Shown here: one piece after another, positions 34,038 to 44,288 of the stretch
How the letters are laid out: every line of letters begins with the position of its first letter
How positions within the stretch are numbered: the stretch's first letter is position 1
Source of the DNA: Microbacterium sp. BH-3-3-3
GTDB taxonomy: Bacteria > Actinomycetota > Actinomycetes > Actinomycetales > Microbacteriaceae
Direction: 5' to 3'
DNA: 64,000 nt
Assembly: GCF_007679045.1 (NCBI RefSeq)
Contig: NZ_VEFS01000005.1
Location: forward strand, 191,171 to 255,170
The notes under the pieces: generated by a model
What the model saw: only the letters and a program-made list of their open reading frames with translations
Told to the model about the DNA's origin: nothing
Databases searched by the model: none
Program-made: the position numbers and the translations under genes

Positions 34038-34931
34038 ATGTCCGTCGGACTCCTCGCCGTCGTCGATGACATCCTCAGCGCCGCGATGCGCGCGAGTGCC
34101 AAGACCGCCGGCGTCGTGATCGACGACGCGGCCGTCACTCCGCAGTACGTGCAGGGGCTGACGCCCGCGCGCGAGCTGCCCGTGGTGTGGAAGATCGCGC
34201 TGGGCAGCATCATCAACAAGTACGTGATCATCATCCCCATCGCGTTGCTGCTGACCGCCTTCGCCCCGGGGGTGCTCCCCTTCCTGCTGATCATCGGTGG
34301 CGGGTTCCTCTGCTTCGAGGGTGCAGAGAAGGTGCTCGAGTGGTTCGGCGTGCACCATGCCGAGGGCGACGCCGACGAGTCGCGCGACGAGAAGAAGCTC
34401 GTGCTGGGCGCCGTGCGCACCGACCTCATCCTCAGCACCGAGATCATGCTCATCGCCCTGTCGAGCCTCGATCCGGGCTTCGGCATCTGGATGACGCTGG
34501 GGGCGCTGCTCATCATCGGCCTCGCCATGACCGTCGTGGTCTACGGTGCGGTCGCCCTGCTGGTGAAGATCGACGACATCGGTCTGCGCTTCATGAAGAG
34601 CGAGTCGCGGGGCGTCCGCCGCTTCGGGGCCCGGGTCGTGGCATCCATGCCCGCCGTCTTCCGTGTGATCAGCGTCATCGGCACGGTCGCGATGCTGTGG
34701 GTCGGTGGGCACCTCGTGCTGCAGAACCTGTCGGAGACCCTGTGGTCGGGTCCCTACGACCTGGTCCACGTCGTGACCCACGCCATCGAGGCGGCGGGGC
34801 CCGTGGTGGTCTGGATCGTCGAGACGGCGATGTCGGCGGTGTTCGGGCTGATTCTGGGCCTGATCATCGTGGGGATCGTGACCGGCATCTCGCGGCTGGT
34901 GAAGCGCGATGCCTCGGCTGCGAGCCACTGA
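34038..34931 (+). CDS. DUF808 family membrane protein (YedI-like)
   Basis: 297 residues. Starts MSVGLLAVVDDIL, and KTAGVVIDDAAVTPQYVQGL plus KLVLGAVRTDLILSTEIM are diagnostic for DUF808. About six hydrophobic helices. Function unknown; probable inner-membrane protein. ATG 34038 has GGGAGAAG upstream; GTG 33990 is possible but sits on the promoter. Confidence 0.9.
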   Translation: MSVGLLAVVDDILSAAMRASAKTAGVVIDDAAVTPQYVQGLTPARELPVVWKIALGSIINKYVIIIPIALLLTAFAPGVLPFLLIIGGGFLCFEGAEKVLEWFGVHHAEGDADESRDEKKLVLGAVRTDLILSTEIMLIALSSLDPGFGIWMTLGALLIIGLAMTVVVYGAVALLVKIDDIGLRFMKSESRGVRRFGARVVASMPAVFRVISVIGTVAMLWVGGHLVLQNLSETLWSGPYDLVHVVTHAIEAAGPVVVWIVETAMSAVFGLILGLIIVGIVTGISRLVKRDASAASH

Positions 34932-34980
34932 CGGCCCGCGTCCGACGCGGTAGGTTTCCCGCACGGCAGGAGGTGGGCAG

Positions 34981-35814
34981 ATGCGGCGGTCACTCGCGGT
35001 GTTCGTCCTGCTCGCGCTGTGCCTCACCGGCTGCGCGCCGGCCGCACCGCCCTCACCCGCGCTATCGGCCGATCTCTACCAACCCCGCTCCGACATCGCG
35101 AAGGGGCGCATCGCGGTCAGCGTCACCAACGGCAGCGACCGCACCGTGACGATCACGGGCGTCCGGCTCGTCTCGGCCGACTATCCCGGCGAGCCGGCGT
35201 GGGACGGGCGTGCCGTCGACCTGCAGCCGGGCAAGGGATCTCCCGACCTGCGGATCGCGCTTCCGGATGCCGTGTGCGGCGAGCAATCGGCATCGGCCGC
35301 CATCGAGGTGGATTGGCGGGATACCGCATCATCCGGCACCACGACCGTCACCCCCGGCGACCGGTTCTCGTTCCTCGCAGTCGGTCACGCGAGCGCGTGT
35401 TTCACCGCTGCGGTCGACGGCGTGGCGACCCTCGAGGCGGCCGACTTCGCAGGCGGCGGTCCGGGGACGCCCGCCGACCTGGTCGTGGCCATCGGCGCGG
35501 GCGGCGGTGACGGATCGTTCACCATCGACTCCGTCGAGGGGACGACGTTGCTGGCGCCGTGGGACGGCACGGGTGGGGCCCCGACGGTGATGATCTCGCG
35601 CGTCGTGCGGGGGACCGACGCCGCAAGCGAGCTGCGCGTGCCCTTCGTCCCCAACCGCTGCGATGCGCACGCGCTCGCCGAAGACAAGGTCGGCACGCTC
35701 ATCCCGTTCGCCGTCACCACGGCCGACGGCCAGACGGGGACGGTACGGCTGGCGGCGTCCGACGACCTGCGCCGCAAGATGTACGACTTCTACGCGGCGT
35801 TCTGCGGCCTTTGA
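34981..35814 (+). CDS. Predicted lipoprotein of unknown function
   Basis: 277 residues. Signal peptide with lipobox LTGC (Cys19). The mature part is all-beta in character and contains three or four conserved cysteines (AVCGEQ, SACFTA, NRCDAH, AFCGL) suggesting disulfides in an extracellular domain. I recognise no family. AGGAGG precedes ATG 34981; TAGGTT at 34952 may be its own -10. Confidence 0.75.
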   Translation: MRRSLAVFVLLALCLTGCAPAAPPSPALSADLYQPRSDIAKGRIAVSVTNGSDRTVTITGVRLVSADYPGEPAWDGRAVDLQPGKGSPDLRIALPDAVCGEQSASAAIEVDWRDTASSGTTTVTPGDRFSFLAVGHASACFTAAVDGVATLEAADFAGGGPGTPADLVVAIGAGGGDGSFTIDSVEGTTLLAPWDGTGGAPTVMISRVVRGTDAASELRVPFVPNRCDAHALAEDKVGTLIPFAVTTADGQTGTVRLAASDDLRRKMYDFYAAFCGL

Positions 35815-35840
35815 CGCGATTTCGCGGGGCCCTTCACGCT

Positions 35841-35905
35841 GAGACTGCATTTCGCTGACGAGTCCGTTGCAGCCTGACGCCGGGTCGTCAGCGAGTTGCA
35901 GTCTC
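35841..35905. repeat. 65-bp inverted-repeat element
   Basis: GAGACTGCA.TTCGCTGACGA pairs with TCGTCAGCGA..TGCAGTCTC across a 24-base centre: arms of about 20 bases with two mismatches. It lies between convergent genes, so it may serve as terminator or be a mobile miniature repeat. Confidence 0.75.
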
Positions 35906-35907
35906 GC

Positions 35908-35970
35908 CGACCGAGGCGACCGAGGCGACCGAGCCGGCCGAGCCGGCCGAGCCGACCGAGCCGACCGAGG
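35908..35970. repeat. Seven copies of a 9-bp tandem repeat
   Basis: CGACCGAGG, CGACCGAGG, CGACCGAGC, CGGCCGAGC, CGGCCGAGC, CGACCGAGC, CGACCGAGG head to tail, immediately after the inverted repeat and 25 bases before the flavin reductase stop. Confidence 0.9.
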
Positions 35971-35994
35971 TGGGCCGGCCCCGACCCACTGGGA

Positions 35995-36555
35995 TCAGTC
36001 GAGCCGCGAGTGCTCGCCGAGGCGGTGCCAGGTGCGGTTGTGGTAGACCAGCGCGGCGCCGGGCTCACCGGGCTCGAGGTCGCGCTCGACGTCGACCTGC
36101 AGGGCTTGGGCGGCGATGACTGTGGAGCCGCCGGCATCCATTCGGCTGACGATCTTGCACCGCAGCCACGCCCGCACGCCGTGGTAGACGGGCTCGCCGG
36201 TGGCCAGGCGCGACCAGGTCGACGTGTCGGCGAAGCGGTCGAGGCCGCTGGTCGCGCCCGCGCGGGCGAGCGAGATGTCTTCGGCGTCGAGCAGGTGCAC
36301 CACGATCGTGTCGGCCGCGATGATCGTGGGCGTCGCCGACGACAGCGCCGACACCGAGAAGATCAGCAGCGGCGGATCGGCGCTGACCGACGACACCGAC
36401 GAGGCGGTCAAGGCGACGGGGCCGTTCTCTCCGTACGCGGTGATGACCGCGATCCCGCCCGGGTGCCCGCGGAACGCGCGCTTGAAGTCGTCCGCCGAGA
36501 CCGAGGTGCCGATGGCGGGAGTGCTCTCGGGGGCTGCATGCGGAAGGGAAGTCAT
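35995..36555 (-). CDS. Flavin reductase family protein (FMN-binding split barrel)
   Basis: 186 residues. DDFKRAFRGHPGGIAVITAYG, ALTASSVSSVSADPPLLIFSVS, and VHLLDAEDISLARAG are the NAD(P)H:FMN reductase signature. It supplies reduced flavin to two-component monooxygenases. Start ATG 36555 is supported by TACCGT 6 bases upstream on the minus strand with no Shine-Dalgarno (leaderless). No monooxygenase is adjacent; the luciferase-like enzyme at 20983 is a possible client. Confidence 0.92.
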   Translation of the reverse strand: MTSLPHAAPESTPAIGTSVSADDFKRAFRGHPGGIAVITAYGENGPVALTASSVSSVSADPPLLIFSVSALSSATPTIIAADTIVVHLLDAEDISLARAGATSGLDRFADTSTWSRLATGEPVYHGVRAWLRCKIVSRMDAGGSTVIAAQALQVDVERDLEPGEPGAALVYHNRTWHRLGEHSRLD

Positions 36556-36726
36556 ACATCCACGGTAGGCGCTCACCGGGCGCGGGGCATCGCTGGGCGC
36601 AACACGACGAAACGCTCCCGTGCCCGTCATCGACCGTTCGTGCGCGGATCCCCGGCGGGCCGGCGGCCGCACTCGCGCCGTCGCGCCCCGGCGGCGAGGG
36701 CCTCCGTCGCCCCGCCATGCGCCCAG

Positions 36727-36806
36727 TGTGAAGCTTCACATTTATCAATCCGTGACATTTGCCGGAGCTAGATTGCTTGACAGCACGCGTTGTGTGAGCG
36801 CTAACA
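36727..36806 (+). promoter_or_regulatory. Promoter and two palindromic operators of the CUT2 operon
   Basis: The 36556-36880 gap holds a perfect -35 TTGACA (36777-36782), a -10-like TAACAT (36802-36807), and on top of it TGTGAGCGCTAACA (36793-36806), a LacI-family operator with AGCGCT centre. TGTGAAGCTTCACA (36727-36740) is a second, perfect palindrome about 50 bases upstream of the -35. The first is the expected site of the LacI protein at 43209; the second may bind the same or another regulator. Nothing else is seen in the gap up to the GAGGAGG before 36881. Confidence 0.7.
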
Positions 36807-36880
36807 TTCCCACACGGCGCACCCGAGGTGCTGCATACATGACACCGGCACAGGCGCCGGCGAAACGAGGAGGTTTCATC

Positions 36881-37867
36881 ATGAAGGCGAACAAGATCAT
36901 CGCGGGCGCAGCGCTCGTCGGAGCGATCGCACTCACCGCGACCGGCTGCGCAGGCGGCGGGGGAGCAGCGGCGGGCGGCGGCGGAGGCGGCAGCGACGTC
37001 ATCACGGTCGGCTTCGCGCAGACCGGCTCCGAGAGCGGCTGGCGCAGCGCGAACACCGAGTCGATGAAGGAGGCGTTCAGCGAGGCCAACGGCTTCAACC
37101 TCATCTTCAACGCGGCCGACAACAAGCCCGAGGCGCAGATCGCCGCGGTCCGCAGCTTCATCAATCAGGGCGTCGACGCGATCGTGCTCGCTCCCATCGT
37201 CACCGACGGCTGGGACGACGTGCTCAAAGAGGCCAAGGACGCCAACATCCCGGTGATCCTCGAAGACCGCACGGTCTCGGCATCCGAAGACCTCTACGCC
37301 AGCTGGGTCGGACTCGACTTCAAGAAGGAGGGCGAGACGGCCGGCAAGTGGGTGGCCGACAACTTCGGCTCGACGCCCACCAACATGGTCGTGCTCGAGG
37401 GCACCACCGGATCGTCGGCGGCGACCGACCGGGCCGAGGGCTTCAACTCCGCGATCTCGGGCACCGACATCAAGGTGCTCGACTCGCAGACCGGCAACTT
37501 CACCCGCGCCGAGGGCAAGACGGTGATGGAGGGCTTCCTGCAGAAGTACGGCTCGCAGATCAACCTGCTCTTCGCGCACAACGACGACATGGGTCTCGGC
37601 GCGCTCGAGGCGATCAAGGCGGCGGGTCTCACGCCCGGCACCGACATCAAGATCGTCACGATCGACGCTGTCAAAGACGGCATGACCGCGCTGTCCAAGG
37701 GCGAGTTCAACTACATCGTCGAGTGCAACCCGCTGCTGGGTGAGAAGGCTGCCGAGATCGTGAAGAAGGTCGTCGCGGGCGAGTCCGTCGACAAGAGCTA
37801 CATCGTCGAAGACCAGGCCTTCGACCAGGAGCAGGCCGCCAAGGTCCTCGACAGCCGCCCCTACTGA
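36881..37867 (+). CDS. Sugar ABC substrate-binding lipoprotein, YtfQ-like (CUT2)
   Basis: 328 residues. Lipoprotein signal ending ATGC (Cys23), then a Gly-rich linker. VGFAQTGSESGWRSANTESMKEAF, QIAAVRSFINQGVDAIVLAPIVTDGWDDVLKEAKDANIPVILEDR and FAHNDDMGLGALEAIK are very close to the pattern of E. coli YtfQ, which binds galactofuranose. GAGGAGG lies 6 bases before ATG 36881. It is the first gene of the operon and is followed by a hairpin that probably sets its expression above the rest. Confidence 0.92.
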   Translation: MKANKIIAGAALVGAIALTATGCAGGGGAAAGGGGGGSDVITVGFAQTGSESGWRSANTESMKEAFSEANGFNLIFNAADNKPEAQIAAVRSFINQGVDAIVLAPIVTDGWDDVLKEAKDANIPVILEDRTVSASEDLYASWVGLDFKKEGETAGKWVADNFGSTPTNMVVLEGTTGSSAATDRAEGFNSAISGTDIKVLDSQTGNFTRAEGKTVMEGFLQKYGSQINLLFAHNDDMGLGALEAIKAAGLTPGTDIKIVTIDAVKDGMTALSKGEFNYIVECNPLLGEKAAEIVKKVVAGESVDKSYIVEDQAFDQEQAAKVLDSRPY

Positions 37868-37940
37868 TCCGCAGGGATCGGCCGTCGTTCCCACGGCGGC
37901 ACCCGTCCGATCGCCACGGCATCGACGGAACATCCTCCCC

Positions 37941-37977
37941 GGCGTGCGGGGCCGGGCCCTCCCCGGTCCCGCACGCC
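37941..37977 (+). terminator. Intra-operon hairpin (attenuator)
   Basis: GGCGTGCGGG.CCGGG pairs with CCCGG.CCCGCACGCC around CCCTC, 73 bases after the binding-protein stop and 23 bases before the ATPase start. Such hairpins commonly stabilise the binding-protein message. Confidence 0.7.
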
Positions 37978-38000
37978 ACCGATCAGAGAAAGCGATCGAC

Positions 38001-39575
38001 ATGACACCCGAACGATCCGCCGTGGTCGAGATGAGCGGCATCACGATCCAGTTCCCCGGGGTGAAGGCGCTCGACGACGTGGACTTCACCCTCCGCGCCG
38101 GCGAGGTGCACTCGCTGATGGGCGAGAACGGAGCCGGCAAGTCCACTCTCATCAAGGCGCTGACCGGGGTCTACGGCATCGACGCGGGCAGCATCCGCGT
38201 CGCCGGTGAGGAGCGGCAGTTCCGCACCACCGCCGACGCACAGGCCGCCGGCGTCGCCACCGTCTACCAAGAGGTCAACCTCTGCCAGAACCTCACCGTC
38301 GGTGAGAACGTCATGCTCGGCGCCGAGATCCGCCGAGCGGGCATGGTGGATTGGAAGGCCACGCACGCCGCGGCCGCCACCTACCTCGCCGAGCTGGGCG
38401 TGCACATCGACACGCGTTCGATCCTCGCCAGCCACTCCATCGCGGTGCAGCAGCTCGTCGCCATCACCCGCGCGATGGTCGTCGACACCAAGGTGCTCGT
38501 GCTCGACGAACCGACCTCGAGCCTCGATCGGGGCGAGGTGGAGCAGTTGTTCTCGGTGATCCGCGACCTGCGCGACCGGGGGGTGGCGATCCTGTTCGTG
38601 TCGCACTTCCTCGACCAGATCTACGAGATCTCCGACCGGCTCACCGTGCTGCGCAACGGCACGCTCGTCGGCGAGTACGCCATCACCGAGCTCGGCCGCG
38701 AGCAACTCGTGGCCAAGATGATCGGCCGCGAGCTGGGGGAGCTGGAATCGCTCTCCGCCAGTGCCGAGCGGCCCATCGACCGCACGGGTACGCCCGTGCT
38801 GCGGGCCTCGGGCCTCGGCCGCAAGAACGCCCTCGAGCCCGTCGATCTCGAAGTGTTCGGGGGCGAGATCGTCGGGCTCGCAGGGCTCCTGGGTTCGGGT
38901 CGCACCGAGCTCGCGCGACTGCTCGCCGGTGCGGACCGTCCCGACCAGGGATCCGTCGACGTCGGCGGCACCGCATCGCGCACGGGCTCGCCCCGTCACG
39001 CCCTCGACCGCGGCATCGCGTTCTCGTCGGAAGACCGTCGTGCCGAGGGCATCGTCGGCGACCTCACCGTCGCCGAGAACATCGTGCTCGGCATCCAGGC
39101 CCGACGCGGGGCGATGCGCCGCATCAGCGCCGCCGAGAAGCAGGCGGTCGTCGACGAGTACATCACCGCCCTCGGGGTGCGGCCCGCCGACCCGAACGCC
39201 CTCATCCGCAACCTCTCGGGGGGCAACCAGCAGAAAGTGCTGCTCGCCCGGTGGCTGGCCACCGCCCCCGAGCTGCTCATCCTCGACGAGCCCACGCGCG
39301 GCATCGACGTCGGCGCCAAGGCCGACATCCAGCGCAAGGTCGCCGAGCTCGCCGAGAAGGGCCTGTCGGTCGTCTTCATCTCGTCGGAGCTCGAGGAGGT
39401 GCTGCGCATCGCCCAACGGGTGGCGGTGCTGCGCGACCGTCGTAAGATCGGCGAGCTGGCCACCCGCGACGTCGATCTCGACGCCCTGGTGACCTACATC
39501 GCCGAGGGGCAGTCGCAGCAGGCCGCGCCCACCGTACCCGAGACAGTGTCGTCCGATCGGGAGAAGATCGCATGA
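38001..39575 (+). CDS. Sugar ABC transporter ATP-binding protein 1, YtfR-like (CUT2)
   Basis: 524 residues with two ABC domains. First Walker A GENGAGKS at 41-48, Walker B VLVLDEPTSSLD, but the first signature is degenerate (SHSIAVQQLVAI). The second half has the altered Walker A GLLGSGRTE normal for CUT2 proteins, an intact signature NLSGGNQQK and Walker B LILDEPTRGID. It powers the permeases downstream. Stop overlaps the permease ATG (ATGA). A second full ATPase of the same type is encoded at 41690. Confidence 0.93.
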   Translation: MTPERSAVVEMSGITIQFPGVKALDDVDFTLRAGEVHSLMGENGAGKSTLIKALTGVYGIDAGSIRVAGEERQFRTTADAQAAGVATVYQEVNLCQNLTVGENVMLGAEIRRAGMVDWKATHAAAATYLAELGVHIDTRSILASHSIAVQQLVAITRAMVVDTKVLVLDEPTSSLDRGEVEQLFSVIRDLRDRGVAILFVSHFLDQIYEISDRLTVLRNGTLVGEYAITELGREQLVAKMIGRELGELESLSASAERPIDRTGTPVLRASGLGRKNALEPVDLEVFGGEIVGLAGLLGSGRTELARLLAGADRPDQGSVDVGGTASRTGSPRHALDRGIAFSSEDRRAEGIVGDLTVAENIVLGIQARRGAMRRISAAEKQAVVDEYITALGVRPADPNALIRNLSGGNQQKVLLARWLATAPELLILDEPTRGIDVGAKADIQRKVAELAEKGLSVVFISSELEEVLRIAQRVAVLRDRRKIGELATRDVDLDALVTYIAEGQSQQAAPTVPETVSSDREKIA

Positions 39576-40615
39576 AGAAGTTCCTCGCGCACCGCCTCGT
39601 CTGGCCGATCGCCGCGCTCCTCGCGCTGATCGCCGTCAACACGATCTCGCGCCCCTCGTTCTTGAGCGTCACCGTGCAGAACGGTCAGCTCTACGGCTCG
39701 CTCATCGACATCCTGCGCAACAGCGCACCGTTGATGCTGGTCGCGCTCGGTATGACCCTGGTCATCGCCACGCGCGGCATCGACCTCTCGGTCGGGGCGA
39801 TCATGGCCGTCTCGGGAGCCGTCGCGCTCACCGTGATCGAGGCCTCACCCGACCCGGGCAACCTCGGCGTCGTCTTCACCGCGATCGCCGCGGCCGTGGG
39901 CGTCGCCCTCCTGCTCGGGGTCTGGAACGGGTTCCTCGTCTCGGTCCTCGGCATCCAACCCATCATCGCCACGCTCGTGCTCATGCTCGCCGGTCGCGGT
40001 GTCGCCCTGCTGATCACGGGCGGCTTCATCACGACCATCAACAGCGATCCGTACAAGTTCATCGCGGGCGGGTACGTCCTGGGACTGCCGTTCGCGTTCT
40101 ACGTCTCGATCGTCGCGGTGCTCGTCATCGGCGTGCTCGAGCGGCGAACGGCCCTGGGCATGCTGACCGAGGCGGTCGGCATCAACCCCGAGGCGAGCCG
40201 TCTGGCGGGCGTCCGCTCGCGCGGCATCATCTGGGGCGCCTACATCGCCAGCGGTGCCTTGGCAGGCATGGCGGGAATCCTCTACAGCTCGAACATCATG
40301 GCGGCGGATGCCAATGCGGCAGGGCTCTACATCGAGCTCGACGCGATCCTCGCCGTCGTCCTGGGCGGCACCTCGCTCGCGGGCGGCAAGTTCAGCCTCG
40401 CGGGCACCGTCGTGGGCGTCTTCACCATCCAGACGCTCAAGAGCACGATCACCTTCCTCGGTGTGCCGCCCGCGGTCAGCCCCGTGTTCATGGCCGTGGC
40501 CGTGCTCATCGTGGTGCTGCTGCAGTCGCGTCGGTTCCGCGCGTACTTCCACACGGCGGGCCGCTCCGCGGCGCGCCCGCTCACCCGACGTCCTGACGCA
40601 AAGGTGCTGTCCTGA
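39572..40615 (+). CDS. Sugar ABC transporter permease, YtfT-like
   Basis: 347 residues, eight to ten hydrophobic helices. ALGMTLVIATRGIDLSVGAIMAVSG is the CUT2 permease signature; EAVGINPEASRLAGVRSRGIIW and LGGTSLAGGKFSLAGTVVG match YtfT. Stop overlaps the next gene by one base (TGATG). Confidence 0.92.
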   Translation: MKKFLAHRLVWPIAALLALIAVNTISRPSFLSVTVQNGQLYGSLIDILRNSAPLMLVALGMTLVIATRGIDLSVGAIMAVSGAVALTVIEASPDPGNLGVVFTAIAAAVGVALLLGVWNGFLVSVLGIQPIIATLVLMLAGRGVALLITGGFITTINSDPYKFIAGGYVLGLPFAFYVSIVAVLVIGVLERRTALGMLTEAVGINPEASRLAGVRSRGIIWGAYIASGALAGMAGILYSSNIMAADANAAGLYIELDAILAVVLGGTSLAGGKFSLAGTVVGVFTIQTLKSTITFLGVPPAVSPVFMAVAVLIVVLLQSRRFRAYFHTAGRSAARPLTRRPDAKVLS

Positions 40616-41637
40616 TGGCCACTCTCACCGAAGAACGGCGCACGGCGTCGTCGTCGCCCACCTCGACCTACCGTCGCTTCCTCAGCCGCCACATCTCGTG
40701 GGTGCCGGTGTTCGCCGCGGTGATCATCCTGGTCGTGATGATCGCGGGGGCCATGTACTGGTTCCCCAACTTCCAGCTCCCGCGCATCATGTCGTCGATC
40801 CTGCTCGACAACGCGTACCTGCTCGTGCTGGCCGTCGGCATGACCTTCGTGATCCTCACCGGGGGCATCGACCTGTCGGTCGGAGCGGTGATGGCCTTCA
40901 CCGGCATCCTTTGCGCGAAGATGCTCTCCGACGGCGCTCCCGTCGCCGTCGCCCTCCCCGCCATGGTGCTCATCGGTGCGGCGATCGGCCTGCTGATCGG
41001 CGTGCTCGTGCAGTTCTTCGACGTGCAGCCGTTCATCGCGTCGCTCATCGGCATGTTCCTCGCGCGAGGTCTCGCGTTCGTGGTGAGCCTGGAGTCCATC
41101 AAGGTCGACAACGAGGGTCTGCTGTGGCTGCAGTCGACGCGCTTCTCGTTCGCCGGGTGGTACATCACCCCCACCGGCATCATCGCGCTGCTGGTCGTCG
41201 CGCTCGCCGCCTTCGTGCTGCGGTACACGCGCTTCGGCCGCACCGTGTACGCGGTGGGCGGCAACGAGCAGTCGGCACGCCTGATGGGTCTGCCCGTCGT
41301 CCGCGCCAAGCTGTCGGTCTACGTCATCAGCGGGGTGTGCGCGGGGCTGGCGGGCATCGTGCTCACGGCCTACTCCGGTGCGGGATATCCGCTGAACGGT
41401 GTGGGTACCGAGCTCGACACGATCGCGGCGGTCGTCATCGGCGGCACGCTGCTCACCGGCGGCAGCGGCTTCGTGGTGGGCTCGATGATCGGCGTCTTCG
41501 TCTACGGCCTGATCCGCACGATCATCTCGTTCTCGGGTGCCGAGCAGTCGTGGACGCGCATCACGGTGGGTGCCCTGCTGCTGCTGTTCGTCGTCGTGCA
41601 GCGGGTCATCGTGTCGCGCTCGGCGCTGAGTCGGTGA
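40615..41637 (+). CDS. Sugar ABC transporter permease, YjfF-like
   Basis: 340 residues, multi-helix CUT2 permease: AVGMTFVILTGGIDLSVGAVMAFTG, YAVGGNEQSARLMGLPV and IGGTLLTGGSGFVVGSMIGV. It pairs with the YtfT-like protein as in the E. coli galactofuranose system, where two different permeases form the channel. Confidence 0.92.
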   Translation: MATLTEERRTASSSPTSTYRRFLSRHISWVPVFAAVIILVVMIAGAMYWFPNFQLPRIMSSILLDNAYLLVLAVGMTFVILTGGIDLSVGAVMAFTGILCAKMLSDGAPVAVALPAMVLIGAAIGLLIGVLVQFFDVQPFIASLIGMFLARGLAFVVSLESIKVDNEGLLWLQSTRFSFAGWYITPTGIIALLVVALAAFVLRYTRFGRTVYAVGGNEQSARLMGLPVVRAKLSVYVISGVCAGLAGIVLTAYSGAGYPLNGVGTELDTIAAVVIGGTLLTGGSGFVVGSMIGVFVYGLIRTIISFSGAEQSWTRITVGALLLLFVVVQRVIVSRSALSR

Positions 41638-41689
41638 TTCTTCCGGGTCGTGTCGGCGCAGCAGGTGCGGCGCGGGCATGATTGACCCC

Positions 41690-43208
<1,519 letters not shown>

Positions 43209-43222
<14 letters not shown>

Positions 43223-44228
43223 CGACAGGACCTCCCGCACCGCCAACATCTTCGACGTCGCACGCCTGGCGGGGGTGTCGCACCAGACGGTGTCGCGCGT
43301 GCTCAACAACATGCCCAACGTGCGCCCCGCCACCCGCGCGCGCGTCGAGCAGGCGATCGCGCAGCTGCGGTACAGCCCGTCGCCGGCCGCACGCGCGCTG
43401 GTCACGCGGCGCACGCGCACGATCGGCCTCGTCACCCCCGGCACGGTCGACTACGGCCCGTCGTCGATCGCGACGAACTTCAACTTCGCCGCCCGCGCGG
43501 CGCGCTACAACGTCGACGCCATCAGCTCGCCGCAGAACGACGTGGCCGCGGTGCGCACCGCCATCGACGGGTTGTTGAAGCAGCGAGTGGATGCCATCGT
43601 GCTCGTCGTGGTCGACACCGAGGTGCTCGCGGCGGTGCAGGCCCTCGACATCGACATCCCCGTCGTCGCCTCGGCCAGCAGCGCCCGGCCGCACCCGCGC
43701 CTCGTCGCGATCGACCAGTACCGCGGGGCTCGGGGAGCGGTGCGCCACCTGCTCGAGGCGGGCTACGACACGGTGCGCCACATCGCCGGCCCGGCCCGCA
43801 ACCCCGATGCCGTCGAGCGTCTGCGCGGATGGCGCGACGAGGTCGCGGCGGCGCGCGCGCAGTCGACCCCGGCCGTGCACGGCGACTGGTCGGCGGCGAG
43901 CGGCTACCGCATCGCGTCGGAGGCCGACCTCACCCCCGGCGAGGGGATCTTCGTCGCCAACGACCACATGGCGATCGGCGTGTTGTCGGCCCTGCGCGAG
44001 CGGGGCCTGCGGGTGCCCGAAGACATCGGCGTCGTCGGCTTCGACGACGTGCCCGAGGCCGCGTTCGTCTACCCCTCGCTGACCACGGTGCGGCAGGACT
44101 TCGCCGCTCTGGGCGAGATCCTCATGCAGAAGGTGCTGCTGCTCGTCGAAGAGCCCGACACCGTCACCGAGAGCACGCCCCTGCCGACGCGCCTGATCGT
44201 GCGCGCCTCGGCCCCGCCCGCGCGCTGA
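43209..44228 (+). CDS. LacI-family transcriptional repressor of the CUT2 operon
   Basis: 339 residues. LacI HTH at about 12-35 (IFDVARLAGVSHQTVSRVLNN) with the hinge RYSPSPAARALVTRRT, then the sugar-binding core ending GVVGFDDVPEAAFVYPSLTTVRQDF. It starts inside the ATPase 2 gene (GTG 43209; GTG 43215 possible). By position it controls the importer, most likely through TGTGAGCGCTAACA at 36793. Confidence 0.92.
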
Positions 44229-44243
44229 GTCGTTCCCACGAGA

Positions 44244-44273
44244 AGACCCCGGATGCCATGGCATCCGGGGTCT
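44244..44273. terminator. Bidirectional terminator, perfect palindrome
   Basis: AGACCCCGGATGCC / GGCATCCGGGGTCT with a two-base centre (AT), between the convergent LacI and citrate transporter genes. Two copies of the abundant GGATGCC heptamer build its stem. Confidence 0.85.
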
Positions 44274-44288
44274 CGTCGCATTCGGGCC

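Noticed and set aside
36727..36740. CRP-type site
   Set aside because: TGTGA and TCACA are 4 rather than 6 bases apart, so it does not fit the CRP consensus.
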